NCBI GenBank assembly: GCA_016190485.1
Contig: JACPQN010000091.1
Span: forward strand, 1-55,343
Direction of reading: 5' to 3'
DNA length: 55,343 bases
Source of the DNA: Chloroflexota bacterium
GTDB lineage: Bacteria; Chloroflexota; Dehalococcoidia; SHYD01
Shown piece after piece: positions 40,949-49,172 of the stretch. Made by a program: the position numbers and the translations under genes. The first letter of the stretch is position 1. Each line of letters starts with the position of its first letter. The notes under the pieces are model-generated. The model saw nothing but the letters and a program-made list of their open reading frames with translations. It ran no database searches and had not been told where the DNA came from.

Positions 40949-42850
40949 ATGGTGAGCTTGGAAGCATTCATTGCCCTGCAAACTCAGGCCCAGGCGCGCT
41001 GGAGGGCGCGAGGGGAGTCGGCCGTCCCCCGTATCGAGGTGGGGATGGACTCCTCCAACCAGCATGCCGGCGCCGCGGCGACCCTTCAGGCCGTGCGAGA
41101 CACGATCCAGCGCCTGGGCCTCCAGGTGGCGGTGGGTGCTGTGGGCTGCAGCGGTATGTGCTGGGCGGAGCCTATCGTGGTCATCACGCACCCGGGCGAG
41201 CCTTCCGTCAGCTACGGCCCCGTGACCGCGACGGCTGCGCCCGGCCTGGTGGAAGACGTGCTGCTGCGGGGTGACCGCCGCCCGGACCTGGCCTTGGGTG
41301 TCACAGGAGATCAGCCACTGGAGGGCATCGCTCCTTTCTCTCAGCAACCCTACTTTCAAGCGCAGCGACGCTGGCTCCTGGAGCGCTGTGGCGTCGTGGA
41401 CCCGGAAGACATCGACCACTACCTGGCCACGGGTGGCTATCGCGCCCTGGACAAGGCGCTCTCCTCCATGACGCCGGAAGGGGTGATCAAGGAGCTGCTG
41501 GACGCCAATCTCACAGGCCGGGGCGGCGCCAACTTCCCCGCGGGACGCAAGTGGGACTTTCTCCGCACGGCCACCGCAACACCCAAGTACATGCTCTGCA
41601 ACGCCGACGAAGGCGACCCCGGGGCCTTTGTGAACCGCATCCTCCTGGAGAGCGACCCGCACCTCATCCTGGAAGGGATGATCATCGGGGGTTGGGTCAC
41701 GGGGGCGTCCCTGGGCTTCGTGTACATTCGGGACGAGTACCCGGTGTCGGTGGAGCGGGTTGAGCGCGCTGTGCAGCAGGCGCGCGCGAGTGGGCTCCTG
41801 GGGGAGCATGTCCTGGGCAGCGACTTCAGCTTCGACATACAGGTGGTCCGGGGCGCCGGAGCCTACGTGTGCGGTGAGGAGACGGGGCTCATCGCCTCCA
41901 TCCAGGACTACAGAGGCATGCCCCGGATCAAGCCTCCCTTTCCGGCCCAGTCGGGGGTTTTCTATAAGCCCACCAACGTCAACAACGTGGAGACCTACGC
42001 CTGCGTGCCGGGCATCCTGAACAACGGCGGCGCCTGGTTCGCCGGCGTGGGCACCGAGCGCAACAAGGGCACCAAGCTCTTCAGCCTCAGCGGGCGGGTG
42101 AACCGCACCTGCATCGTAGAGGTGGACCTGGGGACGTCCATCCGGACCTTGCTGGAGAGCTGCGGCGGTGGCCTGGGGGAAGGGCACACTCTGAAGGGCA
42201 TCCAGCAGGGAGGGCCCCTGGGCGGTATCATCCCCGCCACCTGGCTGGACACGCCCCTGGACCCGGCCAACTTCAGCTCCGAAGGGACCATCATGGGCAG
42301 TGGCGGCCTGATATTTCTGGACGAGCGGGACTGCGTCATCGACATGTGCAAGTGGCTCCTCACCTTCGACCAGGACGAGAGCTGCGCCCGCTGCACCACC
42401 TGCCGGGTGGGCTCCATGCGCATGGTGGATATTATGGAGCGGATGACAGCAGGCCAGGGCGCCGAGGAAGACCTGGAGACCATGCGCCACCTCTCGGGCG
42501 TAATGCAGAACGCCAACTGCGTGCACGGGCAGTTCATCCCCGGCCCCTTCACCAGTACCTACAAGTGGTTCCGAGAGGAGTTCGAGAGCCACATACAAGA
42601 GCGGCGCTGCCCGGCGAAGGTCTGCTCCGCCATGGTGGAGTACGTCGTTCAGCCCGAGGCGCTCGCCGATGGGCATGCAGAACAGCTCGTGGCGCTGTGC
42701 CCGGTGGGAGCCATTGTGCGAGACGAAGGTAGCGCCACCATCCTGCAACACCGTTGCGTGCGCTGTGGCCTCTGCGCCCAGGCGGCGCCGGAGGCGGTGC
42801 GCCTTAACGACATCCGGAGCTATGAGCCGGCGGTACGGGAAGTGCGCTAA
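40949..42850 (+). CDS. NuoF/HndC-like NAD(H)- and FMN-binding subunit with eroded iron-sulfur ends
   Basis: A 633-residue subunit. FMN and NADH sites are intact: GRGGANFPAGRKWDFLR, CNADEGDPGAFVNRIL, and GAGAYVCGEETGLIASIQ. The N3-type cluster ligands CARCTTCRVG follow. The N-terminal thioredoxin-like domain has only CSGMC of the four usual Cys (DSSNQHAGA where relatives have a Cys). The C-terminal ferredoxin domain keeps CPAKVC but lacks the CxxCxxC of cluster one, while cluster two reads CVRCGLCAQAAP with Ala for the fourth Cys. This wear is unusual for HndC- or FdsB-type proteins. It would still be a diaphorase working with NuoE-like and FdhA-like partners. Confidence 0.9.
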   Translation: MVSLEAFIALQTQAQARWRARGESAVPRIEVGMDSSNQHAGAAATLQAVRDTIQRLGLQVAVGAVGCSGMCWAEPIVVITHPGEPSVSYGPVTATAAPGLVEDVLLRGDRRPDLALGVTGDQPLEGIAPFSQQPYFQAQRRWLLERCGVVDPEDIDHYLATGGYRALDKALSSMTPEGVIKELLDANLTGRGGANFPAGRKWDFLRTATATPKYMLCNADEGDPGAFVNRILLESDPHLILEGMIIGGWVTGASLGFVYIRDEYPVSVERVERAVQQARASGLLGEHVLGSDFSFDIQVVRGAGAYVCGEETGLIASIQDYRGMPRIKPPFPAQSGVFYKPTNVNNVETYACVPGILNNGGAWFAGVGTERNKGTKLFSLSGRVNRTCIVEVDLGTSIRTLLESCGGGLGEGHTLKGIQQGGPLGGIIPATWLDTPLDPANFSSEGTIMGSGGLIFLDERDCVIDMCKWLLTFDQDESCARCTTCRVGSMRMVDIMERMTAGQGAEEDLETMRHLSGVMQNANCVHGQFIPGPFTSTYKWFREEFESHIQERRCPAKVCSAMVEYVVQPEALADGHAEQLVALCPVGAIVRDEGSATILQHRCVRCGLCAQAAPEAVRLNDIRSYEPAVREVR

Positions 42851-42996
42851 GCGTAAATGGGCACGCTGAGATGACATCGCAAGAGTTCTTGGATCTCATT
42901 AGAGTCTCCGGACGCTAAGAACCCTGAGGAACAGAAGGTTCTTCTTGAGGAGAGCCTGGCGAACCCGAACGCAAGAGTGTCTAACGGGAGCAGGCA

Positions 42997-43311
42997 ATGG
43001 CAGTAGTCAAGAAGCAAGAGAAGCTGTTCACCGAGGCGGAGATAACGGCTCGCTACCCTAATGAGTGGGTGACGGTGGAAGTGGTCACCACTGATGGGAA
43101 GGGGTATTGGAAAAGGGGCCGAGTGATAGCCCACGGGCCGACGCGGGAGGATTCCCTGAGACGGTTGAGGTACTGGCGAGCAAAGCATCCTGATGCGGGC
43201 GTCGCCCACGTGTTCACTGGGCCACTCATGGAGAAAGAAGTCGCTATCATCGTCGACCTTTGGACTTTCCCTTTAGAGGACAGACCCGTGGAAGAGGGCG
43301 AGTCCGACTAG
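42997..43311 (+). CDS. Small protein resembling DUF5678, paired with a retropepsin-like protease
   Basis: A 104-residue protein. RYPNEWVTVEVVTTDGKGYW and RGRVIAHGPTREDSLRRLRY resemble the DUF5678 pattern (a conserved WV strand, a GKV-IA turn, then a helix), and AHVFTGPLMEKEVAIIVDLW ends it. DUF5678 proteins are often found next to single-domain aspartic proteases, and a protease gene follows here after 13 bases. ATG at 42997 follows GGGAGCAGG. No catalytic motif is seen. It could be the substrate, inhibitor or targeting factor of the protease. Assignment to the family is by eye only. Confidence 0.6.
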   Translation: MAVVKKQEKLFTEAEITARYPNEWVTVEVVTTDGKGYWKRGRVIAHGPTREDSLRRLRYWRAKHPDAGVAHVFTGPLMEKEVAIIVDLWTFPLEDRPVEEGESD

Positions 43312-43324
43312 GGGGACGGTTCGT

Positions 43325-43738
43325 ATGCCAGGGCGCGCGCCGCTACTCCGAGCCGGTGATCTCTTTGCAGTTCGTGCCGTGATAAATGGAGCCTATGAGC
43401 TGAACATGCTGGTGGATACCGGATCAGCCTTCACATTGATAGCTGAGGATTGGGCCGAGGAGTTTCGTTTCAAACTGGAGCCGCCATTGCGAAGCATAGG
43501 GCTGGTAACCGTAGAGCGTTTGGCCGGGCCGCTCATGCTTGGACGGCTGGGCAGTCTCCAACTCGGAGGCGCCCTGCTTCGAGGAATTGAGGCAGGACTT
43601 ACGAGGTTACCGGATGTCCTCAGGGTGGATGGCATTCTCGGCCTCAGCTTCCTGCGCAACTTTCGCGTCACTTTTGAGTTCGATTCCGCATCGTTAGTCC
43701 TGAGAGAACCACCACCCGCCAGGCGGGCCTCCCGCTAG
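43325..43738 (+). CDS. Retropepsin-like aspartic protease (single domain)
   Basis: A 137-residue protein with the aspartic-protease core: INGAYELNMLVDTGSAFTLI gives the DTG triad with Asp31, and VDGILGLSFLRNFRVTFEFD is the psi-loop Gly and second half. The length fits a retropepsin-like single domain that must dimerise. It has no reverse transcriptase or gag neighbours, so it is a cellular gene, not a retroelement. It sits inside the redox gene set, 13 bases after the small DUF5678-like gene and 13 before the FdhA-like gene, which points to one transcript. A role in processing a subunit is possible but not shown. Confidence 0.8.
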   Translation: MPGRAPLLRAGDLFAVRAVINGAYELNMLVDTGSAFTLIAEDWAEEFRFKLEPPLRSIGLVTVERLAGPLMLGRLGSLQLGGALLRGIEAGLTRLPDVLRVDGILGLSFLRNFRVTFEFDSASLVLREPPPARRASR

Positions 43739-43751
43739 GAGAAGCTGCATC

Positions 43752-46472
43752 GTGGATACGGTCACCATCACCATAGACGGCCAGCAGTACACGGTGGAGA
43801 AGGGCATTCCGCTGGTGCTGGCGGCGGAGGGGGCGGGGATCCGCATCCCCCACCTCTGCTACTACGAGGGGCTCTCGATTTTCGCGGGGTGCCGCCTTTG
43901 CGTGGTGCAGATCGAGGGGATGCGGGGCCTGCCCACCTCCTGCTCCACCGTGACCGCCGAGGGCCAGGTGGTCTGGACCAAGACCCCCGAGGTGCTGGAG
44001 ATGCAGCGAGGGGTTATGAGCCTCATCCTGGCCGACCACCCGGACCGCTGCCTCACCTGCCACCGCCAGGAGCACTGCGGCATGGATGGCATCTGCCTGC
44101 GGGACGCGGTGGTGACCTACCGCTGCCTCACCTGCGCCAAGAACAAGCGCTGCGAGTTCCAGAGCACCTCCGAAGAGCTGGAGATGCACAAGTACCCCAT
44201 GCGCTACTATCAGGAGCAGCACTCCTGGTACGGCCCGCAGCATGCAGAGCTCCCCATCCGGCGCAATAACCCCTTTATCGAGCTGGACTTCAACGAGTGT
44301 ATACTCTGCGCCCGCTGCGTCCGGGCCTGCGATGAAGTCCGGGGCTTGGGCTGCTACGAGATCAGCTACAAGGGTCCCCAGGCCCGCATCGACACTGCCT
44401 TCGGCTTATCGCTCCAAGAGGTGGGCTGCGACGCCTGCGGCGCCTGCGTGGACGCCTGCCCTGTGGCCTGCATCCTGGACAAGCCCAGCAAGTGGAAGGG
44501 CAACGCCCAGCGCATCGTCACTACCACCTGCCCCCATTGCGGCGACGGCTGCCAGTTGGACGTGGAGGTGCGCCAGGAGAAGATCCTGCGGGTCTCTGCC
44601 TCTAAGCAGGGGCCGGCTAACCACGGCTTTGGCTGCGCCCGGGGCCGCTCCGGCCTGGGTTTCGTGCATGACCCGGCTCGGCTGACCCGACCCATGGTCC
44701 GGAGGGATGGCCGGCTGGTGGAGGCCACCTGGGACGAGGCGCTGGGCCTCATCGCCGAACGCCTGGCAACGCACAAGGGCGGCCAGTACGCAGCGGTGGG
44801 CTCGCCCGTCGCGACCAACGAGGAGAGCTACCTGCTCCAGAAGTTCACTCGATCCGTCATGGGCGCCAACAACGTGGATGTGTACTCCCGCTTGGACCAC
44901 CACAGTCTGGTGGATGGCCTGGCGGAGGCCCTGGGTTACCCGGCCATGACCGGCTCGCTGGAGGACATCGCGGCGGCCCGGTGCCTGCTGGTCATCGGCT
45001 CCGACACCGCGGTGACCCACCCCATTGCGGCGTGGCAGGCCCGAAGAGCGGCCCGCTTTAACGGGGGCAGCCTCATGGTGGCGAATCCGCAGGACAACGA
45101 GATGACACGGTGGGCCGACCTGTGGCTGCGCTATCGCCCTGGCACCGCGGTCGCGCTCCTGGGCGGGATGCTGGCCGCCATCCTGGAGGAGGGACTGGAG
45201 GACCGGGAGTTTCTAGCGCGTCACGTGCAGGGGCTGGATGAGCTGCAGGAGTCGCTCCGGGAGCTGAGTCCGGCTCAGGCTGCCCAGATCACTGGGGTGC
45301 CGGAGGCGGACCTACGGGACGCGGCCCGTCGCTTCGCTACCAGCGGCGCCTCTGCTGTGGTCTATGACGCGGGGATCGCCCAGGGCGCTGATGGCAGCGA
45401 CGCGGTCCGGGCGGTGGTAGACCTGACCCTCCTCACTGGGAGCCTGGGCAAAGCCGGCGCGGGCATCATGGCCCTACGAGGCGAGAGCAACCAGCAGGGA
45501 GCGGCGGACATGGGCTGTTTGCCCCAGTACCTACCCGGCTATAGGCCTGCCTCTGGGCCGCCGGGGCTCCACCTGGAGGAGATGGTGGATGGGGCCGCGA
45601 CCGGCCGGGTGCGGGCCATGCTCATGGCCGGCGCAGACCCCCTGAGCGACGACCCACAGCGGGCGCAGGTGGCCGCGGCCCTGGACCGGCTGGACTTCCT
45701 GGTGGTGCTGGACAGCTTCCTGACGCCCACTGCCCAGCGGGCGGACGTGGCGCTGCCCCTGGCCACCTTCGCGGAGCAGGATGGCACTTTCACCAACACC
45801 GAGCGGCGCATCCAGCGGGTGCGGCAGATAGTTCCACCCGCGGGAGAGTCCATGCCCGGCTGGGCCATCATCCGAGACCTGGCGGCCCGTATGGGAGCGT
45901 CTGGTTTCGACTTCGCTTCGCCGGTCGACGTGATGACAGAGATAGCCTCGGAAGCGCCCATCTACGCGGGGGTCTCCTATGCCCGCCTGGAAGAGGGGAG
46001 CCTCCAGTGGCCCTGCCCGGCGGCGGACCATCCTGGGACTCCACTGCTCTATGGCGACGGCTTCCCGGTGGGCCGGGCCCGCCTGTCCCCCATAGCCTAT
46101 CGTCCATCAGCGGAGCCCCCCGACGCCGACTACCCGCTGTTGCTGGTCAGCGAGCGAGCGCTGCTGCCTTACCACAAGGAGATCCTCACGCTCCGGGAAG
46201 ACCCGGTCACACGCCCCTTCGATGAAGAGATGCTGAAGCTGCACCCCCAGGACTCGCTGCGCTACGACGTGGGCGATGGCGAGCTGGTGCGGGTGGCGAC
46301 CCGCCGCGGCGTGTTCCAGGCCCGGGTCTGCGTCACCGACCAGGTGCCCGAAGGCGCCCTGTATCTCACCCTGCCCATCTTGCAGGACCCCGCGCCACTA
46401 CGGGACGGGTCCCTGGACCAGCTCGCTGGCCCCGGCCTTACAGGCGCCCGGCTGGAGAAGGTCCGTGGGTAA
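43752..46472 (+). CDS. FdhA/NuoG-like molybdopterin oxidoreductase subunit with Asp at the catalytic Cys/Sec site
   Basis: A 906-residue protein. Residues 1-90 are a [2Fe-2S] ferredoxin (CYYEGLSIFAGCRLC), then HPDRCLTCHRQEHC for the His-Cys [4Fe-4S] cluster and two more clusters (CILCARCVRAC, CDACGACVDAC). The Mo-bisMGD domain begins CPHCGDGC...GFGCARGRSG and continues as in formate dehydrogenase (LRGESNQQGAADMGCLPQYL). The alignment NNVDVYSRLDHH puts Asp382 where FdhF has SeCys140 or Cys in relatives, and ARGR replaces the usual VKGR. So the fold and clusters are kept, but the formate-specific ligand is lost. GTG start with AGGAG upstream. It is probably a non-formate dehydrogenase or an electron-transfer subunit. 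Confidence 0.88.
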   Translation: MDTVTITIDGQQYTVEKGIPLVLAAEGAGIRIPHLCYYEGLSIFAGCRLCVVQIEGMRGLPTSCSTVTAEGQVVWTKTPEVLEMQRGVMSLILADHPDRCLTCHRQEHCGMDGICLRDAVVTYRCLTCAKNKRCEFQSTSEELEMHKYPMRYYQEQHSWYGPQHAELPIRRNNPFIELDFNECILCARCVRACDEVRGLGCYEISYKGPQARIDTAFGLSLQEVGCDACGACVDACPVACILDKPSKWKGNAQRIVTTTCPHCGDGCQLDVEVRQEKILRVSASKQGPANHGFGCARGRSGLGFVHDPARLTRPMVRRDGRLVEATWDEALGLIAERLATHKGGQYAAVGSPVATNEESYLLQKFTRSVMGANNVDVYSRLDHHSLVDGLAEALGYPAMTGSLEDIAAARCLLVIGSDTAVTHPIAAWQARRAARFNGGSLMVANPQDNEMTRWADLWLRYRPGTAVALLGGMLAAILEEGLEDREFLARHVQGLDELQESLRELSPAQAAQITGVPEADLRDAARRFATSGASAVVYDAGIAQGADGSDAVRAVVDLTLLTGSLGKAGAGIMALRGESNQQGAADMGCLPQYLPGYRPASGPPGLHLEEMVDGAATGRVRAMLMAGADPLSDDPQRAQVAAALDRLDFLVVLDSFLTPTAQRADVALPLATFAEQDGTFTNTERRIQRVRQIVPPAGESMPGWAIIRDLAARMGASGFDFASPVDVMTEIASEAPIYAGVSYARLEEGSLQWPCPAADHPGTPLLYGDGFPVGRARLSPIAYRPSAEPPDADYPLLLVSERALLPYHKEILTLREDPVTRPFDEEMLKLHPQDSLRYDVGDGELVRVATRRGVFQARVCVTDQVPEGALYLTLPILQDPAPLRDGSLDQLAGPGLTGARLEKVRG

Positions 46473-46504
46473 AGCGCGATTCGCCCACGCTTCTTGGTTT
46501 CACG

Positions 46505-46532
46505 CAGAGGCCGCAGTGGGGCCTCTGTTTTT
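46505..46532 (+). terminator. Rho-independent terminator after the FdhA-like gene
   Basis: CAGAGGCC and GGCCTCTG form an 8-bp perfect stem around a 7-base loop, followed at once by TTTTT. It is 32 bases after the stop. It separates the FdhA-like gene from the GltD-like gene, which has its own TAGAAT -10 at 46567-46572. Confidence 0.8.
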
Positions 46533-46628
46533 CTGTCGCCTCGGGTGAGCCGCCGAGAGGGCGTGCTAGAATAAAAGTGGAACCTTTGAGTGGCAGCCCA
46601 GAGAGAACACCATCCCGGGAGAGCATCG

Positions 46629-48089
46629 GTGCAAGTTGCTGAACGTCCCAAGGTAGACCGCAAGGCCCGCCTTCAGATCCCCCCACAGAAGATCAACAAA
46701 CAAGACCCCCAGCTCCGCCGCTGCAACTGGAACGAGGTCGTCCTGGGCTTTGAGGACGAGCGGGGCGCCATGGTGGAGGCCACTCGTTGCATCCAATGCC
46801 CAGCGGCTCCTTGCATCAAGGCGTGCCCTATCCATAACGACATCCCCGAGGCGCTCTGGGAGCTGGAGCATGGGAACTTCGTAGAGGCCGCCAACGTCTT
46901 CCGCCTGACCAGTACCATGCCCGAGGTGTGTGGCCGCATCTGCCCGCAGGAGCGGCTGTGCGAGGGCGCCTGCGTGGTGGGCAACCAGAAAAGGGTGCCG
47001 CCCACGCCGCCCGTGGCCATCGGCCGGCTGGAGGCCTTCGTGGCCGACTACCAGAGCCAGCGCCACGGCCTGCCGCCGCCGCCCGTTGCTCCTGCCACGG
47101 GCAAGCGGGTGGCAGTGGTAGGCTCCGGGCCGGCCGGGCTCACGGTGGCGGAACTGGTGGCCCGGGCGGGCCATCAAGCGGTGGTGTACGAGGCCTGGCC
47201 CAGGCCGGGCGGTATCCTGCGCTACGGCATCCCCAGCTTCAAGCTGGACAAGCGCCTGACCGAGGAGAAGCTGCGCTACCTGGAGGAGCTGGGGATCGAG
47301 TTTGTCTGCGGCACCCAGATCGGAGTTGACATAACCGTAGACAAGCTGCTGGAGCAGAGGTACGACGCGGTCTTTCTGGGGAACGGCGCCGGGGTCAGCG
47401 TCAGCGTCGGACTGCCGGGCGAGGACCTGAAGAACATCTACCACGCCACGGACTTCCTGGTGCGGGGCAACCTGTCCCCGGAAGAACTGCCCGAGGCGAT
47501 GCGAACGCCGGTCCTGGTGGGCCAGCGCGTCGTGGTCATCGGCGGCGGGGATACCTCCATGGACTGCGTGCGCACCGCGGTGCGGCTGGGCGCGGCCCAG
47601 GGCGGGGAAACCACCGTCACCTGTCTCTACCGCCGCACCGAGGCCGAGATGCCGGGTCGTGAGGAGGAGCGCCGCCACGCTAAAGAGGAGGGGGTGCGGT
47701 TCCAGCTCCTCACCGCGCCGGTGCGCTTTCTGGGGGACCAGGACGGCAGGGTGGTCGCAGTGGAATGCGTGCGCATGGAGCTGGGGGAGCCCGATGCCTC
47801 TGGCCGGCGGCGGCCGGTGCAGGTGCCTGGGTCGGAGCACCTGGTGGAGGCGGACACCGTGGTACTGGCAGTGGGCTACTGGGGCGACGAGGAGTTCGCT
47901 GAGCGGGTCCCCGGCCTGGAGCACAAGCAGGGGCTGCTCAAGGTGCACCCCGAGACGGGGATGACCAGCCGGCCCGGCGTCTTTGCCGGCGGCGACAACG
48001 TGCGGGGCGCCGACCTGGTGGTCACCGCGGTGGCCGAGGCCCAACGGGCGGCCCAGGGCATCCTCGAGTACCTGGGGAGAGCCGACTAG
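46629..48089 (+). CDS. GltD/NfnB-like NAD(P)-dependent flavin oxidoreductase
   Basis: A 486-residue protein. The N-terminal cluster domain has CIQCPAAPCIKACP and CGRICPQERLCEGAC, the two 4Fe-4S motifs of GltD and NfnB. VAVVGSGPAGLTVAELVA is the FAD site, GGILRYGIPSFKLDKRL is typical, and VVIGGGDTSMDCVRTAVRLG is the NAD(P) site. VFAGGDNVRGADLVVTAVAE ends the FAD domain. It moves electrons between NAD(P)H and a partner protein, either GltB or an NADH-linked partner as in NfnAB. No gltB gene is adjacent, so a role with the preceding NuoEF/FdhA-like set is likely. GTG at 46629 has GGGAGAG upstream; GTG 46590 is a weaker alternative. Confidence 0.9.
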   Translation: MQVAERPKVDRKARLQIPPQKINKQDPQLRRCNWNEVVLGFEDERGAMVEATRCIQCPAAPCIKACPIHNDIPEALWELEHGNFVEAANVFRLTSTMPEVCGRICPQERLCEGACVVGNQKRVPPTPPVAIGRLEAFVADYQSQRHGLPPPPVAPATGKRVAVVGSGPAGLTVAELVARAGHQAVVYEAWPRPGGILRYGIPSFKLDKRLTEEKLRYLEELGIEFVCGTQIGVDITVDKLLEQRYDAVFLGNGAGVSVSVGLPGEDLKNIYHATDFLVRGNLSPEELPEAMRTPVLVGQRVVVIGGGDTSMDCVRTAVRLGAAQGGETTVTCLYRRTEAEMPGREEERRHAKEEGVRFQLLTAPVRFLGDQDGRVVAVECVRMELGEPDASGRRRPVQVPGSEHLVEADTVVLAVGYWGDEEFAERVPGLEHKQGLLKVHPETGMTSRPGVFAGGDNVRGADLVVTAVAEAQRAAQGILEYLGRAD

Positions 48090-48106
48090 TGGGATAGCTT
48101 TCTATC

Positions 48107-48130
48107 GCCGACAGTTGGGACGCTGTCGGC
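48107..48130. terminator. Hairpin after the GltD-like gene
   Basis: GCCGACAG and CTGTCGGC pair perfectly around an 8-base loop, 18 bases after the stop and before the converging HepT remnant. No T-run follows. Terminator by position only. Confidence 0.4.
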
Positions 48131-48156
48131 ATGGGGCTGAAGTCCTTGAAGTGTTC

Positions 48157-48507
48157 TCATGGTGACGAGGTCTGGTCGAGGATTTCCTGGACGTCCTGCT
48201 TGAGCTCCGGAAGTTCCTCCACGGCAGTTACCCACACCACCTCATGGTCAACGCCGAAATAATCGTGGATGATCTTGTGGCGCATCCCAACGATGTCTTG
48301 CCACGGTATCTGGGGGTATCTATCACGTAGCTGAGGCGAGATCCGCCTGGTTGCTTCTCCTATGATCTGAAGCTGTCTGACCACTCCGTCCTATAATAGC
48401 CTGTGTGTCTGGAAAGCCCTCCAGTCGATTCCTTCGAGGTACTCCTCGATTTGGGCGATGGCATCCAGTATATGGCGCAGATAAACGGTGTCGTCACGTT
48501 CGCTCAT
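48157..48507 (-). pseudogene. hepT: HepT-type RNase toxin gene with an in-frame amber codon
   Basis: From ATG 48507 the frame reads MSERDDTVYLRHILDAIAQI then EEYLEGIDWRAFQTHRLL. A TAG follows at codon 39 (48391-48393), and the same frame continues DGVVRQLQIIGEATRRISPQ. Relatives have Gln at this point (HRLLQDAV...), so one C-to-T change made the stop. The toxin motif RHKIIHDY (R-x4-H-x-Y) is intact downstream. HepT is an RNase of the HEPN type, blocked when MntA attaches AMP to the Tyr of this motif. GTG at 48384 could restart translation of the C-terminal 75 residues. It overlaps mntA by 14 bases, the usual order. Confidence 0.88.
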
Positions 48508-48820
48508 AGATCGGTCTAAGCTGTGCCTTGATCCGGTTTCTGAGGTACGGACTTAGCGAAGCTTCAGTTACCAAGTCAACTGGCCGGCCCAGCTTTTCCG
48601 AAAGCTCACGCTGAATCTTCACCAAAGCGATCAACCCCTTGGGTTGGGAAAAGCGAACCAGCAAGTCCACATCGCTGCCTGGCGTAGCTTCACCCCGGGC
48701 GTAGGAGCCAAACAAGGCTAGGTACGTGATGCCATTCCCCTCACAGATATCTTGTAGGTCGGCACTGCGGATTGGGTCGGTGAACCTAGGTTTGGCTGTC
48801 ATTCGGTGGTCTGCGCTCAT
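48494..48820 (-). CDS. mntA: MntA-type minimal nucleotidyltransferase antitoxin
   Basis: A 108-residue protein with the DNA-polymerase-beta-like signature GSYARGEATPGSDVDLLV (GS-x10-DxD), after ITYLALF. SEKLGRPVDLVTEASLSPYL ends the domain, a usual MntA feature. MntA neutralises HepT by adding AMP units to it. Both Asp residues and the GS are present, so the enzyme should be active even though its toxin partner has an amber codon. Start ATG 48820 has a weak AGGA; ATG 48802 is an alternative. There is no other gene in the operon. Confidence 0.88.
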   Translation of the reverse strand: MSADHRMTAKPRFTDPIRSADLQDICEGNGITYLALFGSYARGEATPGSDVDLLVRFSQPKGLIALVKIQRELSEKLGRPVDLVTEASLSPYLRNRIKAQLRPIYERT

Positions 48821-49172
48821 TCCTACTGCCCGGGTAGTCTTAGTCGCTGGTGGTCATCGGCTCGATAGCGTGAAACCTGGGAAGGCGGCACCTCGTTTTG
48901 TCTCTTGGTGATTGCGCATTAGCATCGGAGGCACTTCTTGAAACCCAGTTCCTTCCCACCACCTACTACGTGACAAGTGTACATCATTTCGCCATTAAGG
49001 ACGCTCAGATGAGTGAGGACTGAGCTTCGAGCACGCCCGCTGGTTCTCCGGCGGGTCAACCAGCGGATCCCCATGCAACGCCTATGCCGCTCGTTGCTAG
49101 TATTATCGTAGAGTTGCAAGGCGCCTCTTGATGATTCACACTGCTGGAGAAGGGTATTTATAGCATGACACG
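48821..49172. other. 352-base gap between mntA and the histidine kinase
   Basis: No gene is convincing here. The base composition is lower in GC than in the neighbours. TATTAT near 49100 might be a -10 for the kinase gene, without a clear -35. A hairpin-like CGCTGGTTCTCCGGCGGGTCAACCAGCG is visible near 49040, in pieces CGCTGGTT/AACCAGCG. It could be a leader structure. Confidence 0.4.

Noticed and set aside
40886-42877. A 663-codon minus-strand frame
   Set aside because: It is opposite the NuoF-like gene, whose FMN and NADH motifs are unmistakable.
43325-43738. Retroviral or retrotransposon remnant because of the retropepsin motif
   Set aside because: No reverse transcriptase, integrase, gag or long terminal repeats are nearby. 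The gene has a ribosome site and close bacterial neighbours.
46566-48044. A 492-codon minus-strand frame
   Set aside because: It is opposite the GltD-like gene with intact cluster and nucleotide motifs, and has no motif of its own.
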